A DNA stretch of 64,000 nucleotides from Streptomyces canus. Lineage in GTDB: Bacteria; Actinomycetota; Actinomycetes; Streptomycetales; Streptomycetaceae. The stretch's first letter is position 1; every line of letters begins with the position of its first letter. Position numbers and translations under genes: made by a program. Location: positions 5,518,001 to 5,582,000 of the forward strand of contig NZ_JAUSWW010000001.1 in NCBI RefSeq assembly GCF_030815415.1. The letters are read 5' to 3'. The notes beneath the pieces are model-generated. The model ran no database searches. It was not told where the DNA came from and was given only the letters and a program-made list of their open reading frames with translations. Positions 43,653 to 51,429 of this stretch are shown here, one piece after another.

Positions 43653-44339
43653 ATGGCGAGGCGAGTGGCGGGTGGAGCCGGCGGTGCCGGTGTGAAGGGT
43701 GCGCGGCGGCCGGAGGTGCGGTTGCCGCCGTTGGCGGTGTACGACGGCGGGGGGCTGGAGCCGGACGGGGACTATGACGGGCTGGAGTTCACGGAGGCGG
43801 ACTTCGCGGGCCAGGACGCCTCGGGCGCCCGTTTCATGGACTGCGCGCTGACGGGGTGCGCGCTGGACGAGACACGGTTGCGCAACGCGCGCCTGCTGGA
43901 CTCGGTCCTCACCGGCGTCCGGGGGGTCGGGACCAATCTGTCGGAGGCGACCCTGCGGGACGTGGAGCTGGTCGACGCCCGGCTGGGCGGGGTGCAGTTG
44001 CACGGGGCGGTCCTGGAGCGGGTGGTGATCCGCGGCGGCAAGATCGACTATCTGAACCTGCGGGCGGCGCACCTGCGGGACGTCGTCTTCGAGGGCTGCG
44101 TCCTCGTCGAGCCGGACTTCGGCGGGGCCCGGCTGGAGCGGGTGGAGTTCGTGGACTGCGCGCTGAAGCGGGCGGACCTCACGGGGGTGACGCTCATGGA
44201 CGTGGATCTGCGGGGGGCGGTGGAGATCGACATCGCGCGGGGGGTGGAGCGGCTTGCGGGGGCGGTCGTCAGTAGCGCACAACTGCTGGATCTGGCACCG
44301 GTGCTGGCGGCTCAGATGGGGATCAGGGTGGAGGGCTGA
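43653..44339 (+). CDS. Pentapeptide-repeat protein
   Basis: A 228-residue protein. From about residue 45 the A(D/N)LXX-type repeats run LEFTEADFAGQDASGARFMD, then RLRNARLLDSVLTG, GTNLSEATLRDVELVDARL, HLRDVVFEGCVLVEPDFGG and ADLTGVTLMDVDLRGAV, forming a right-handed quadrilateral helix. The N-terminal 30 residues are basic. Such proteins often mimic DNA (gyrase protection, as in Qnr/MfpA), but no function is shown here. ATG 43653. Followed 4 bp later by the next gene. Confidence 0.85.
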   Translation: MARRVAGGAGGAGVKGARRPEVRLPPLAVYDGGGLEPDGDYDGLEFTEADFAGQDASGARFMDCALTGCALDETRLRNARLLDSVLTGVRGVGTNLSEATLRDVELVDARLGGVQLHGAVLERVVIRGGKIDYLNLRAAHLRDVVFEGCVLVEPDFGGARLERVEFVDCALKRADLTGVTLMDVDLRGAVEIDIARGVERLAGAVVSSAQLLDLAPVLAAQMGIRVEG

Positions 44340-44343
44340 CGGC

Positions 44344-45003
44344 GTGGGGGCCTTCTACGGCAATGTCCTGGTCGCGCGGACGTGCGCCGAGGTCGTGCCG
44401 CTGCTCGCCGGGGCGACGGCGGAGGACGGCGGGGCGCTGCGGGGATACGCGGTACCGGCGGGCCCCGGGCACACGGTGCTCTTGTTCCCGGACCCGGACA
44501 CCGAGGCGATCGAGCTGGCCGGACCGTTGAGCCGGCTGCTGGGGACGGCGACGCTGAGTTCGTACGTCTTCGATTCGGACGTGCTGGATCTGCGGGTCTT
44601 CGAGGACGGCGAGGAGCGGCACTTCTACGACTCGTATCCCGGGTACTTCGACGAGGGCGAGACCGACGAGGACGGCAATCCGGTGGGCGGTGACTCCGTA
44701 CGGCCCGACCCCGAGGGTGTCGACGCCGAGGCCTTCCTGCCGTTCGCGGCCGCGCCCGTGGACAGGGCGGTGCTGGAGTCCGTCCTGCGCCGCGTGGCCC
44801 TGGACCCGGAGGACGGTGACGGGGACGGGCGGTATGTCTTCGCGGAGGACCAGCACTACGACGTGATGGAGACGCTGGGTCTGGACGGCCGTCGGCTGAG
44901 CGCGGGGTACACCGGCCTCTCCCGCGGCGAGCTGCCCGAAGGGCTGCTGCTCGAGGAGCTGATGGTGTTCGGCGGGGCGACGTTCGGCCCGGCCGGGGGC
45001 TGA
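44344..45003 (+). CDS. Acidic hypothetical protein
   Basis: A 219-residue very acidic protein, GTG 44344 after GGAGGG and 4 bp behind the pentapeptide gene, so an operon is likely. It has GAFYGNVLVARTCAEVVPLL, FYDSYPGYFDEGETDEDGNP and YVFAEDQHYDVMETLGLDGR. The pattern resembles uncharacterised single-domain proteins related to SMI1/KNR4-like or immunity-type folds, but I cannot assign one. No signal or membrane helix. Confidence 0.6.
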   Translation: MGAFYGNVLVARTCAEVVPLLAGATAEDGGALRGYAVPAGPGHTVLLFPDPDTEAIELAGPLSRLLGTATLSSYVFDSDVLDLRVFEDGEERHFYDSYPGYFDEGETDEDGNPVGGDSVRPDPEGVDAEAFLPFAAAPVDRAVLESVLRRVALDPEDGDGDGRYVFAEDQHYDVMETLGLDGRRLSAGYTGLSRGELPEGLLLEELMVFGGATFGPAGG

Positions 45004-45064
45004 GGGTCCGGCCGCCGGGTGCGGTACCAGAGGGCGGCGCTCCTGCCTCGGTGGGCGGGAGCGG

Positions 45065-45565
45065 TCAGTCGACTCTGGGGAAGCGGGCCTGGAGGGTCCA
45101 GATCGCCGGGTTCTCGGCGAGGTCGTCGTGGAGGTCGCACAGGTCGGCGAGCAGGTCGTGGAGGAAGTCCCGTGCCTCGCGGCGCAGTTCGGAGTGGGAG
45201 AAGGTCAGGGGCGGTTCCTCGGCCGGCATCCAGTCGGACTCGATGTCGACCCAGCCGAAGCGGCGCTCGAAGAGCATGCGGTCGGTGGACTCGGTGAAGT
45301 CGAGTTCCGCGTGCTGGGGGCGGGAGGCCCGGGAGCCGGCCGGGTCGCGGTCGAGGCGTTCCGCGATGTCGCACAGCGCCCACGCGAAGTCGAGCACCGG
45401 CACCCATCCCCAGGCTGTGGACAGTTCTCGGTCCGCCTTGGTGTCGGCGAGATAGACGTCACCGCAGAACAGGTCGTGGCGCAGCGCGTGGACGTCCGCG
45501 CGGCGGTAGTCCGTCTGGGGCGGGTCCGGGAAGCGGTTGGAGAGGGCGTAGCCGATGTCGAGCAC
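45065..45565 (-). CDS. Hypothetical protein
   Basis: A 166-residue cytoplasmic protein (GTG 45565): MLDIGYALSNRFPDPPQTDY, then DLFCGDVYLADTKADRELST, PVLDFAWALCDIAERLDRDP and RREARDFLHDLLADLCDLHD. Streptomycetes have similar proteins of unknown role (DUF7878-like, from memory). The real start could lie slightly further up, as the frame stays open without a good start codon. Divergent from the M1 peptidase. Confidence 0.6.
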   Translation of the reverse strand: MLDIGYALSNRFPDPPQTDYRRADVHALRHDLFCGDVYLADTKADRELSTAWGWVPVLDFAWALCDIAERLDRDPAGSRASRPQHAELDFTESTDRMLFERRFGWVDIESDWMPAEEPPLTFSHSELRREARDFLHDLLADLCDLHDDLAENPAIWTLQARFPRVD

Positions 45566-45669
45566 GTACGAGATGGTGTCACGGCGCGGCGGGAGGCCGG
45601 ACGGGGCGACCGTGCGCCGGGTCCGGAGCCGCGGTGGGGTGGTGGCGCGCCCGCTCTAGGATCACGGTC

Positions 45670-47070
45670 ATGTCCCGTTCCGTGCGCCTTGTCCCGGCCT
45701 GTGCCTCCGTCCTGCTCGCTCTCGCGCTCTCCGCGTGCACCAGCGGTGGAGTGCAGGGCGCCCCCGGCGGCTCCGGTGTGCGCGACCCGTACTTCCCGAA
45801 GGCGGGCAACGGCGGGTACGACGTGGCGCACTACGCGCTGCGGCTGTCCTACGACCCCGACGCGGAGCACCTGTCCGGCACGGCGACCGTCACCGCCCGG
45901 GCCACGCAGGACCTGTCCGCCTTCGACCTGGATCTGAAGGGGCTGGACGTCGAGGAGGTCACGGTCGAGGGCGCGAAGGCCCGCTGGAACCGCGCCGGTC
46001 AGGAGCTGACCGTACGCCCGGCGGACGAGCTCGATCAGGGGGAGACGTTCGAGGTGCGGGTCCGCTACTCCGGCACCCCGCGGACGATCACCGACCCGGA
46101 CGGCTCCGAGGAGGGCTGGCTGCGCACGGAGAGCGGCGCGGTCGGACTCGGCGAGCCGACGGGATCGATGGCGTGGTTCCCCGGCAGTCACCACCCCTCC
46201 GACAAGGCGTCGTACGACATCGCGGTCACCGTGCCGGAGGGCCTGCGGGCCGTGTCCAATGGGGAGTTGACGGGCGAGACGACCAGCAAGGGCCGTACGA
46301 CCTTCACCTGGCGCACCGCCGAGCCCATGGCGAGCCATGCCGCCACGCTCGCGGTCGGCGACTACGACCTGCGCCGCTCCACCGCCGGTGACCTCCCGGT
46401 GTACACGGCCGTCGCCCCGGGGCAGGCGAAGGCGAGCGTGAAGGTGCTGGGCCGGCTGCCGGAGGTCATGGAGTGGGCGGAGTACAACTTCGGCCCGTAC
46501 CCCTTCTCCTCCACCGGCGCGATCGTCGGCGGCGAGCACGACGCCGGGTACGCGCTGGAGACGCAGAACCGTCCCTTCTTTCCCGGCGCCCCGGACACCG
46601 GGCTCCTCGTCCATGAGCTCGCGCACCAGTGGTTCGGGAACTCCGTGACGCCGAGGACCTGGCGGGACATGTGGCTCAACGAGGGGTTCGCGACGTACGC
46701 GGAGTGGCTGTGGGAGGAGGACGAGGGCGGCGACAGCGCCCAGGAGACGTTCGACGCGCTCTACGACCACGGCGAGGACAGGTTCGAGGACCTCTGGTCC
46801 TTCCCGCCGGCGAAGCCCGCCGGCGCCGCGCACATCTCCGACGAGGGCCCCATCTACCAGCGTGCCGCGATGGTCGTCCACAAGATCCGGCAGACCGTCG
46901 GCGACGACACCTTCTACGACATCGTCCAGGGCTGGACGGCCGCCCACCGCCACGGCAACGCGGACACCGCCGACTTCACGGCGTATGTGCAGAAGCAGGC
47001 GCCGGACGAGGACTTCGACGCGATCTGGGCGCAGTGGCTGTACGGGGAGGGGAAGCCGGAGCACCGCTGA
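45670..47070 (+). CDS. M1-family metallopeptidase lipoprotein
   Basis: A 466-residue exported zinc aminopeptidase-like protein. Signal peptide with lipobox LSAC, Cys23. N-terminal beta-saddle (about 45-230), then the thermolysin-like domain with HELAHQW (H315, E316, H319) and E338 in NEGFATYAEW as the third zinc ligand. The GAMEN-like exopeptidase motif appears as GGEHDAGYALETQ. Shorter than PepN (about 850) and lacking the C-terminal ARM domain, as usual for this actinobacterial lipoprotein group. ATG 45670. Confidence 0.9.
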   Translation: MSRSVRLVPACASVLLALALSACTSGGVQGAPGGSGVRDPYFPKAGNGGYDVAHYALRLSYDPDAEHLSGTATVTARATQDLSAFDLDLKGLDVEEVTVEGAKARWNRAGQELTVRPADELDQGETFEVRVRYSGTPRTITDPDGSEEGWLRTESGAVGLGEPTGSMAWFPGSHHPSDKASYDIAVTVPEGLRAVSNGELTGETTSKGRTTFTWRTAEPMASHAATLAVGDYDLRRSTAGDLPVYTAVAPGQAKASVKVLGRLPEVMEWAEYNFGPYPFSSTGAIVGGEHDAGYALETQNRPFFPGAPDTGLLVHELAHQWFGNSVTPRTWRDMWLNEGFATYAEWLWEEDEGGDSAQETFDALYDHGEDRFEDLWSFPPAKPAGAAHISDEGPIYQRAAMVVHKIRQTVGDDTFYDIVQGWTAAHRHGNADTADFTAYVQKQAPDEDFDAIWAQWLYGEGKPEHR

Positions 47071-47117
47071 GCCGCCCGGTCAGGGCCGGCGCCCGGTGAG
47101 GGTGCACTCCGTGGGGA

Positions 47118-48104
47118 TCACGCCCCGTCGAACGCGTCGAGCCGTCGTGCGAGGTCCGGCGGCCACATGGCCTCGTTCGCCGACCTGAGTTCCTTCCGGG
47201 TCCACCAGCGCCAGGTGAGGATGAGGTCCTCGGCGTGGGCGGCGGCGAGGTGGGGGCCGGTGGGTTCGCGGCGCGGGCCGTGGGTGACGTAGATGTGCTC
47301 GTGCTGGTGGACGGGGCCGGCGCAGGCGTGCGTGAAGTCGTGCTCCCAGGTGCACAGCAGCGGGCCCGCCGCCAGGTCCGTCCATCCGGTCTCCTCGCGC
47401 AGTTCGCGCAGGGCGCCCTCGACGGGGCTCTCGTGCGGCTCCAGGCCGCCGCCGGGCATGGCCCAGTGGATGCCGACCTCGACGTTGTCGTACCGCAGGA
47501 GGAAGACGGCGCCCTCGGGGTCGAGCACGGCGACCCGGGCGGCGCGGCGAGGGGTGCGCAGCGGCTTGCGCAGGACCGCGCAGGGGCGGCCGAGCGCGCG
47601 GTCCTCGCGGTGGTCGATCACCTCGTAGCCGAGGGCGGTCCAGAAGGCGAGGGCCTTGGGGTTGGTGTCGAGGACGGCGAGGCGGACGGCGCCGCGGCCC
47701 GCCGTGCGGAAACGGTCCTCGACGAGGGACGCCAACCGCCGCCCGTACCCCTGGCGTCGGCTGTCCGCGTCCACCATCAGCAGGCCGATCCAGGGGTCCG
47801 GGTCGGCCGGGTCGGGGTGGTGGGCGAGGGTGATCACGATTCCGACGAGCCGTCCCTCTCCCTCACTCTCGGCTTCGCTCGAGCGGGGGGACCCCCACCG
47901 GGCGAGCAGCACCTCGGCGTCCGGCTCCGCGAGATCGTCGGCCAGCGCTGCCGCCACCTGCTCCGGGCGCACGTCGTCCGGATCCGGGAAGTCCCCGCTG
48001 AGCGCGTGGAACTCACGGTTGGCGGCGTAGAGCGCGGTGAGTTCGGTGAGGACGGGGGCCGGGATGTCGTGGTCGGGGGTGAGGGGGACGGGGGCGAGGA
48101 TCAT
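47118..48104 (-). CDS. GNAT-Nudix fusion protein
   Basis: A 328-residue two-domain enzyme. Residues about 1-185 are a GNAT acetyltransferase (MVDADSRRQGYGRRLASLVE acetyl-CoA loop, NPKALAFWTALGYEVID). Residues about 190-325 are a Nudix hydrolase with GGGLEPHESPVEGALRELRE then ETGW (G-x5-E-x7-REUxEExGU). ATG 48104 with TAAGTT 7 nt upstream, a leaderless arrangement. A short SEAESEGEGR insertion lies in the GNAT part. Substrates unknown. Confidence 0.85.
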   Translation of the reverse strand: MILAPVPLTPDHDIPAPVLTELTALYAANREFHALSGDFPDPDDVRPEQVAAALADDLAEPDAEVLLARWGSPRSSEAESEGEGRLVGIVITLAHHPDPADPDPWIGLLMVDADSRRQGYGRRLASLVEDRFRTAGRGAVRLAVLDTNPKALAFWTALGYEVIDHREDRALGRPCAVLRKPLRTPRRAARVAVLDPEGAVFLLRYDNVEVGIHWAMPGGGLEPHESPVEGALRELREETGWTDLAAGPLLCTWEHDFTHACAGPVHQHEHIYVTHGPRREPTGPHLAAAHAEDLILTWRWWTRKELRSANEAMWPPDLARRLDAFDGA

Positions 48105-48197
48105 GCGGGGCAACTTATCGCGCACACGTCATGCGCAGCCTCGTCACCACACACCTCGCGACGCACCCGGCTACGCGCACCGCAAGGGCCCTCGCAA

Positions 48198-48233
48198 CGC
48201 AGGAACCCCCGGCCGAAGCCGGGGGTTCCTGCG
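48198..48233 (-). terminator. Terminator of the TerD-family gene
   Basis: CGCAGGAACCCCCGGC (48198-48213) and GCCGGGGGTTCCTGCG (48218-48233) form a perfect 16-bp stem with a CGAA loop between the TerD-family gene and the Nudix fusion gene. Confidence 0.85.
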
Positions 48234-48262
48234 CAGGGTGGTGTGCCTGTGTCCGTCATACG

Positions 48263-48838
48263 TCAGACGGACACACCGAAGTCCGACGCGATGCCCGCGA
48301 GGCCCGAGGCGTAGCCCTGGCCGACGGCGCGGAACTTCCACTCGGCGCCGTTGCGGTACAGCTCGCCGAAGACCATGGCGGTCTCGGTGGCCGCGTCCTC
48401 GGACAGGTCGTAGCGGGCGATCTCGGCGCCGCCGGCCTGGTTGACGATGCGGATGTACGCGTTGCGGACCTGGCCGAAGTTCTGCGAGCGGTTCTCGGCG
48501 TCGTAGATCGAGACCGGGAAGACGATCTTGTCGACGTCGGCCGGGAGGCCCGCCAGGTTGACGTTGATCGCCTCGTCGTCGCCCGCGCCCTCGCCGGTGC
48601 GGTTGTCACCGGTGTGGACGATGGTCTGGTCCGGCGTCTGCTTGTTGTTGAAGAAGACGAAGTGGCCGTCGGAGTAGACCTTGCCCGTCGGGTTGACCGC
48701 GATCGCGGAGGCGTCGAGGTCGAACTCCGTGCCGGTGGTGGTGCGGACATCCCAGCCCAGGCCCACGGTGACGGCAGTCAGGCCCGGAGCCTCCTTGCTG
48801 AGCGAGACGTTGCCACCCTTGGACAGGCTTACAGCCAT
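48263..48838 (-). CDS. TerD-family protein
   Basis: A 191-residue TerD domain protein: MAVSLSKGGNVSLSKEAPGL, GLGWDVRTTTGTEFDLDASA and TGDNRTGEGAGDDEAINVNL are the paired calcium-binding signatures. TerD proteins bind Ca2+ and are tied to tellurite resistance, phage resistance and, in Streptomyces, to differentiation. No other ter genes are adjacent, so it is one of the several stand-alone copies. ATG 48838 follows AAGGAT. Confidence 0.92.
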   Translation of the reverse strand: MAVSLSKGGNVSLSKEAPGLTAVTVGLGWDVRTTTGTEFDLDASAIAVNPTGKVYSDGHFVFFNNKQTPDQTIVHTGDNRTGEGAGDDEAINVNLAGLPADVDKIVFPVSIYDAENRSQNFGQVRNAYIRIVNQAGGAEIARYDLSEDAATETAMVFGELYRNGAEWKFRAVGQGYASGLAGIASDFGVSV

Positions 48839-49036
48839 GGTTGGGATCCTTCCCTCGTTATGCATTGCACAGGCAGTACGGGCTTGAAGCTACATCTACC
48901 CCCAAGAACGCGGAGAGGGGCACCAAAGGTTCCGCCCCTCTTTACTTTCTTTGCCAAGCGGGAGTGAGGGGCGCGAGGCACAGAGACGGGGATATTCGCG
49001 TGACGTGTGCGGGTCAGCCGCGCGACCATAGGGGGC

Positions 49037-49465
49037 ATGTCCGGTCCTCACGTCATCCGCGGCTCCGTCTCCCTTCCCGAGGCCGAGCTCATGTGGCGTT
49101 TCTCGCGGTCGTCCGGACCGGGCGGCCAGCACGTCAACACCAGCGACTCGCAGGTGGAGCTCCGCTTCGACCTGGCCAAGACGGAGTCGCTGCCCGAGGT
49201 GTGGAAGCAGCGGGCCCTGGAACGCCTGGCCGGCCGCCTCGTCGACGGCGTCGTCACGGTCCGCGCCTCCGAGCACCGCTCCCAGTGGCGCAACCGCGAG
49301 ACCGCCGCCGTACGCCTGGCCGCCCTCCTGGCCGAGGCCACCGCCCCGCCCCCCAAGCCCCGCAGGGCCACCCGTATCCCGCGAGGCATCAACGAACGCC
49401 GCCTGCGCGAGAAGAAGCAGCGGGCGGAGACGAAGCGGGGCAGGACGGGCCGCGACTGGGGTTAG
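49037..49465 (+). CDS. arfB: Ribosome-rescue peptidyl-tRNA hydrolase ArfB
   Basis: A 142-residue class I release-factor-like protein. GPGGQHVNTSDSQVELRFDL carries the catalytic GGQ. The C-terminal tail is basic (RRLREKKQRAETKRGRTGRD), as needed to insert in the empty mRNA channel of stalled ribosomes. ATG 49037 with a G-rich site upstream. It hydrolyses peptidyl-tRNA on non-stop ribosomes. Confidence 0.9.
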   Translation: MSGPHVIRGSVSLPEAELMWRFSRSSGPGGQHVNTSDSQVELRFDLAKTESLPEVWKQRALERLAGRLVDGVVTVRASEHRSQWRNRETAAVRLAALLAEATAPPPKPRRATRIPRGINERRLREKKQRAETKRGRTGRDWG

Positions 49466-49509
49466 CACCGGCGCGCGCCGCGGCGTACCCCCGTGCCGAG
49501 GCGTACTCC

Positions 49510-49536
49510 TGTCACATCCGCGCCCTCTCGTTCGTC
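49510..49536 (+). promoter_or_regulatory. ECF41-type promoter of the sigma factor gene
   Basis: TGTCACA (49510-49516), 16 bp, CGTC (49533-49536). This is exactly the published ECF41 target pattern TGTCACA-N16-CGTC, located 46 bp upstream of the sigma factor gene, so the gene is probably autoregulated. Confidence 0.75.
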
Positions 49537-49582
49537 AGACCGTTGAGACCACCCCGGCGACGCGACGAGAGGGCAGAGGCGG

Positions 49583-50422
49583 ATGAGCGAGAGTGAGTTT
49601 CTTGCCGAGCGGTTCGAGGCGCACCGGGGGCATCTGAGCGCCGTCGCCTACCGGATGCTCGGGTCGCGCGCGGAGGCGGACGACGCGGTGCAGGAGGCGT
49701 GGTTCCGGCTGAACCGTTCCGACACCCGGCAGGTGGACAATCTCGGGGGCTGGCTGACCATGGTCGTCGGGCGGGTCTGCCTGGACATGCTGAGGTCCCG
49801 CAAGGCACGTGCCGAGCAGCCGCTGGAGCCGGACGTACCGCTGCCCGGCGTGGTCCCCGACCTCGAGCAGGACGCGCTGCTCGCCGACTCGGTCGGCGTC
49901 GCGCTGCTCGTCGTACTGGAGACGCTGACGCCCGCCGAACGGCTGGCGTTCGTGCTGCACGACCTGTTCGCGGTGCCGTTCGAGGATGTGGCCGACATCG
50001 TGGGACGTACGCCGGCCGCGGCGCGGCAGCTCGCCAGCCGGGCCCGGCGCCGGGTGCAGGGCGCTCCGGCGCCCGACGCGGACCTGGTCCGGCAGCGGGA
50101 GGTCGTCGACGCCTTCCTGGCCGCCGCGCGCGGGGGTGACTTCGACGCGCTGGTGGAGGTGCTCGACCCGGACGTCGTGGCGCGCGCCGAGGCCGGTGTC
50201 ACGGCGGGCGCCCTTGCGGTGGCGAAGGGCGCGACGAGCTTCGCGAGCCTGGCCCTGGTCGCGCGCCCCGCCCTGGTCGACGGAGCCACGGGACTCGCGG
50301 TGCTGGTGGACGGCCGGGTGGAGCGTGCGCTGGCCTTCACGTTCGTACGGGACCGGATCGCAGTGATCGACGTAGTGTCCGCCCCCGAGCGAGTGGCAGC
50401 CCTGAACATCGAGCTCCGCTAG
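49583..50422 (+). CDS. ECF sigma factor with SnoaL-like C-terminus (SigJ/ECF41 type)
   Basis: A 279-residue sigma factor. Sigma2 (about 5-75) has FEAHRGHLSAVAYRMLGSRA and AVQEAWFRLNRSD; sigma4 (about 110-165) has LTPAERLAFVLHDLFAVPFE and ARQLASRARRRVQGA. The last 110 residues are a SnoaL-like domain (VVDAFLAAARGGDFDALVEV) that acts as an in-cis modulator in this group. The linker lacks the WLPE motif of most ECF41 members. No carboxymuconolactone decarboxylase-like partner is adjacent. ATG 49583. Confidence 0.87.
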   Translation: MSESEFLAERFEAHRGHLSAVAYRMLGSRAEADDAVQEAWFRLNRSDTRQVDNLGGWLTMVVGRVCLDMLRSRKARAEQPLEPDVPLPGVVPDLEQDALLADSVGVALLVVLETLTPAERLAFVLHDLFAVPFEDVADIVGRTPAAARQLASRARRRVQGAPAPDADLVRQREVVDAFLAAARGGDFDALVEVLDPDVVARAEAGVTAGALAVAKGATSFASLALVARPALVDGATGLAVLVDGRVERALAFTFVRDRIAVIDVVSAPERVAALNIELR

Positions 50423-50537
50423 CCGCCGTCGAGGCAAGGACTGACCGGCAGATGTGTCCCAACTCCCGTCGGCACAACCGCAGGTGGCCGCCCTCGGGCC
50501 GGGGACACGTCTGCCGATCCCCCGCCGCCGTGACCTC

Positions 50538-51101
50538 TCAGTCCAGGCGGCGGTAGCGGCCCCTGAAGTACGTCAACGGGCCTCCGTCGGCGCTCGGGAC
50601 CCCTGCCGTCAGGACCCGGCCGATCACCAGGGTGTGGTCGCCCGCGCGTATCCGCTGTTCCGTTCGGCACTCCAGGGTCGCCAGGGCGCCGTCCACCAGG
50701 AGGGAGCCGGTGACCTCGCCCCGGGTGCGGGGGATGTCCTCGAAGAGGAGGCGGTCGCTGATGCGGCCCTTCATGGCGAAGCGGCCGGCGATGTGGCTCT
50801 GGCTCTCGGAGAGGACCGAGACGGCCCACAGGGGCTGTTCGTCGAGGAGGTCGTCCATGCGGGAGCCCTCGCGCAGGCTGACCATCACCAGGGGCGGGTC
50901 CAGGGACACCGACATGAAGGCGGTGGCCGTCATGCCGACGTCCTCGCCCCCCGGCCCCTCGGCGTCGAGCGGGGGCTCGTAGGCGGTCACCAGGACCACA
51001 CCCGCGGCCAGCCGTGACATGGCGGCGCGGAACTCGTCGTTGCTCACCCCCACAGGATGCCCGTAGGCGGTGGCGGCGGTGATCGGGGAAGTGTTCGGCA
51101 C
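50538..51101 (-). CDS. Flavin reductase-like protein
   Basis: A 187-residue flavin-binding split-barrel protein: FRAAMSRLAAGVVLVTAYEP, MTATAFMSVSLDPPLVMVSL, SESQSHIAGRFAMKGRISDR and ALATLECRTEQRIRAGDHTL. It supplies reduced FMN/FAD to a partner oxygenase, which is not evident nearby. GTG 51101 is chosen; TAGCGT 7 nt upstream fits a leaderless message. GTG 51047 is the alternative. Convergent with the sigma factor gene. Confidence 0.85.
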   Translation of the reverse strand: MPNTSPITAATAYGHPVGVSNDEFRAAMSRLAAGVVLVTAYEPPLDAEGPGGEDVGMTATAFMSVSLDPPLVMVSLREGSRMDDLLDEQPLWAVSVLSESQSHIAGRFAMKGRISDRLLFEDIPRTRGEVTGSLLVDGALATLECRTEQRIRAGDHTLVIGRVLTAGVPSADGGPLTYFRGRYRRLD

Positions 51102-51315
51102 GTCGAAAACGCTAGTGTCCGACCGGGGCGGACCGCATCGGACCTCCGCCCGAGCCAGGACCCGATCCCGGACCTAGGACCCCCGACCAGCCCCTCCCCG
51201 GGAACCTCCACAAACCCACAAAGTTTGCGTTCAGTAAACGCACAGGGAAAATACAGAAACCCCACTCAATTGTTCATCTTTCGCTGTGACTTGAGTCACA
51301 AGGGGTACTAATTGT

Positions 51316-51328
51316 TGACCCTGTGTAC
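51316..51328 (+). promoter_or_regulatory. BldD-type box upstream of cdgB
   Basis: TGACCCTGTGTAC fits the BldD consensus TNACNCWGNGTNA at all but the last base. It is about 100 bp upstream of cdgB. A second partial palindrome (GTGACTTGAGTCAC, 51286-51299) lies before it. cdgB is an established BldD target in S. coelicolor. Confidence 0.6.
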
Positions 51329-51429
51329 CGAGTGGGCAGCGCGCTGTGATTCAGTGGCGGGGAAGCTGCCAGAACGATACGCCGATGAGAACCCTTGATT
51401 CGCTGCGAGGTCTCGGGGGGAGGGCGAGC

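Noticed and set aside
45205..47064. A 619-codon minus-strand frame over the M1 peptidase
   Set aside because: Antisense shadow; the plus strand has lipobox, HELAHQW and a suitable start.
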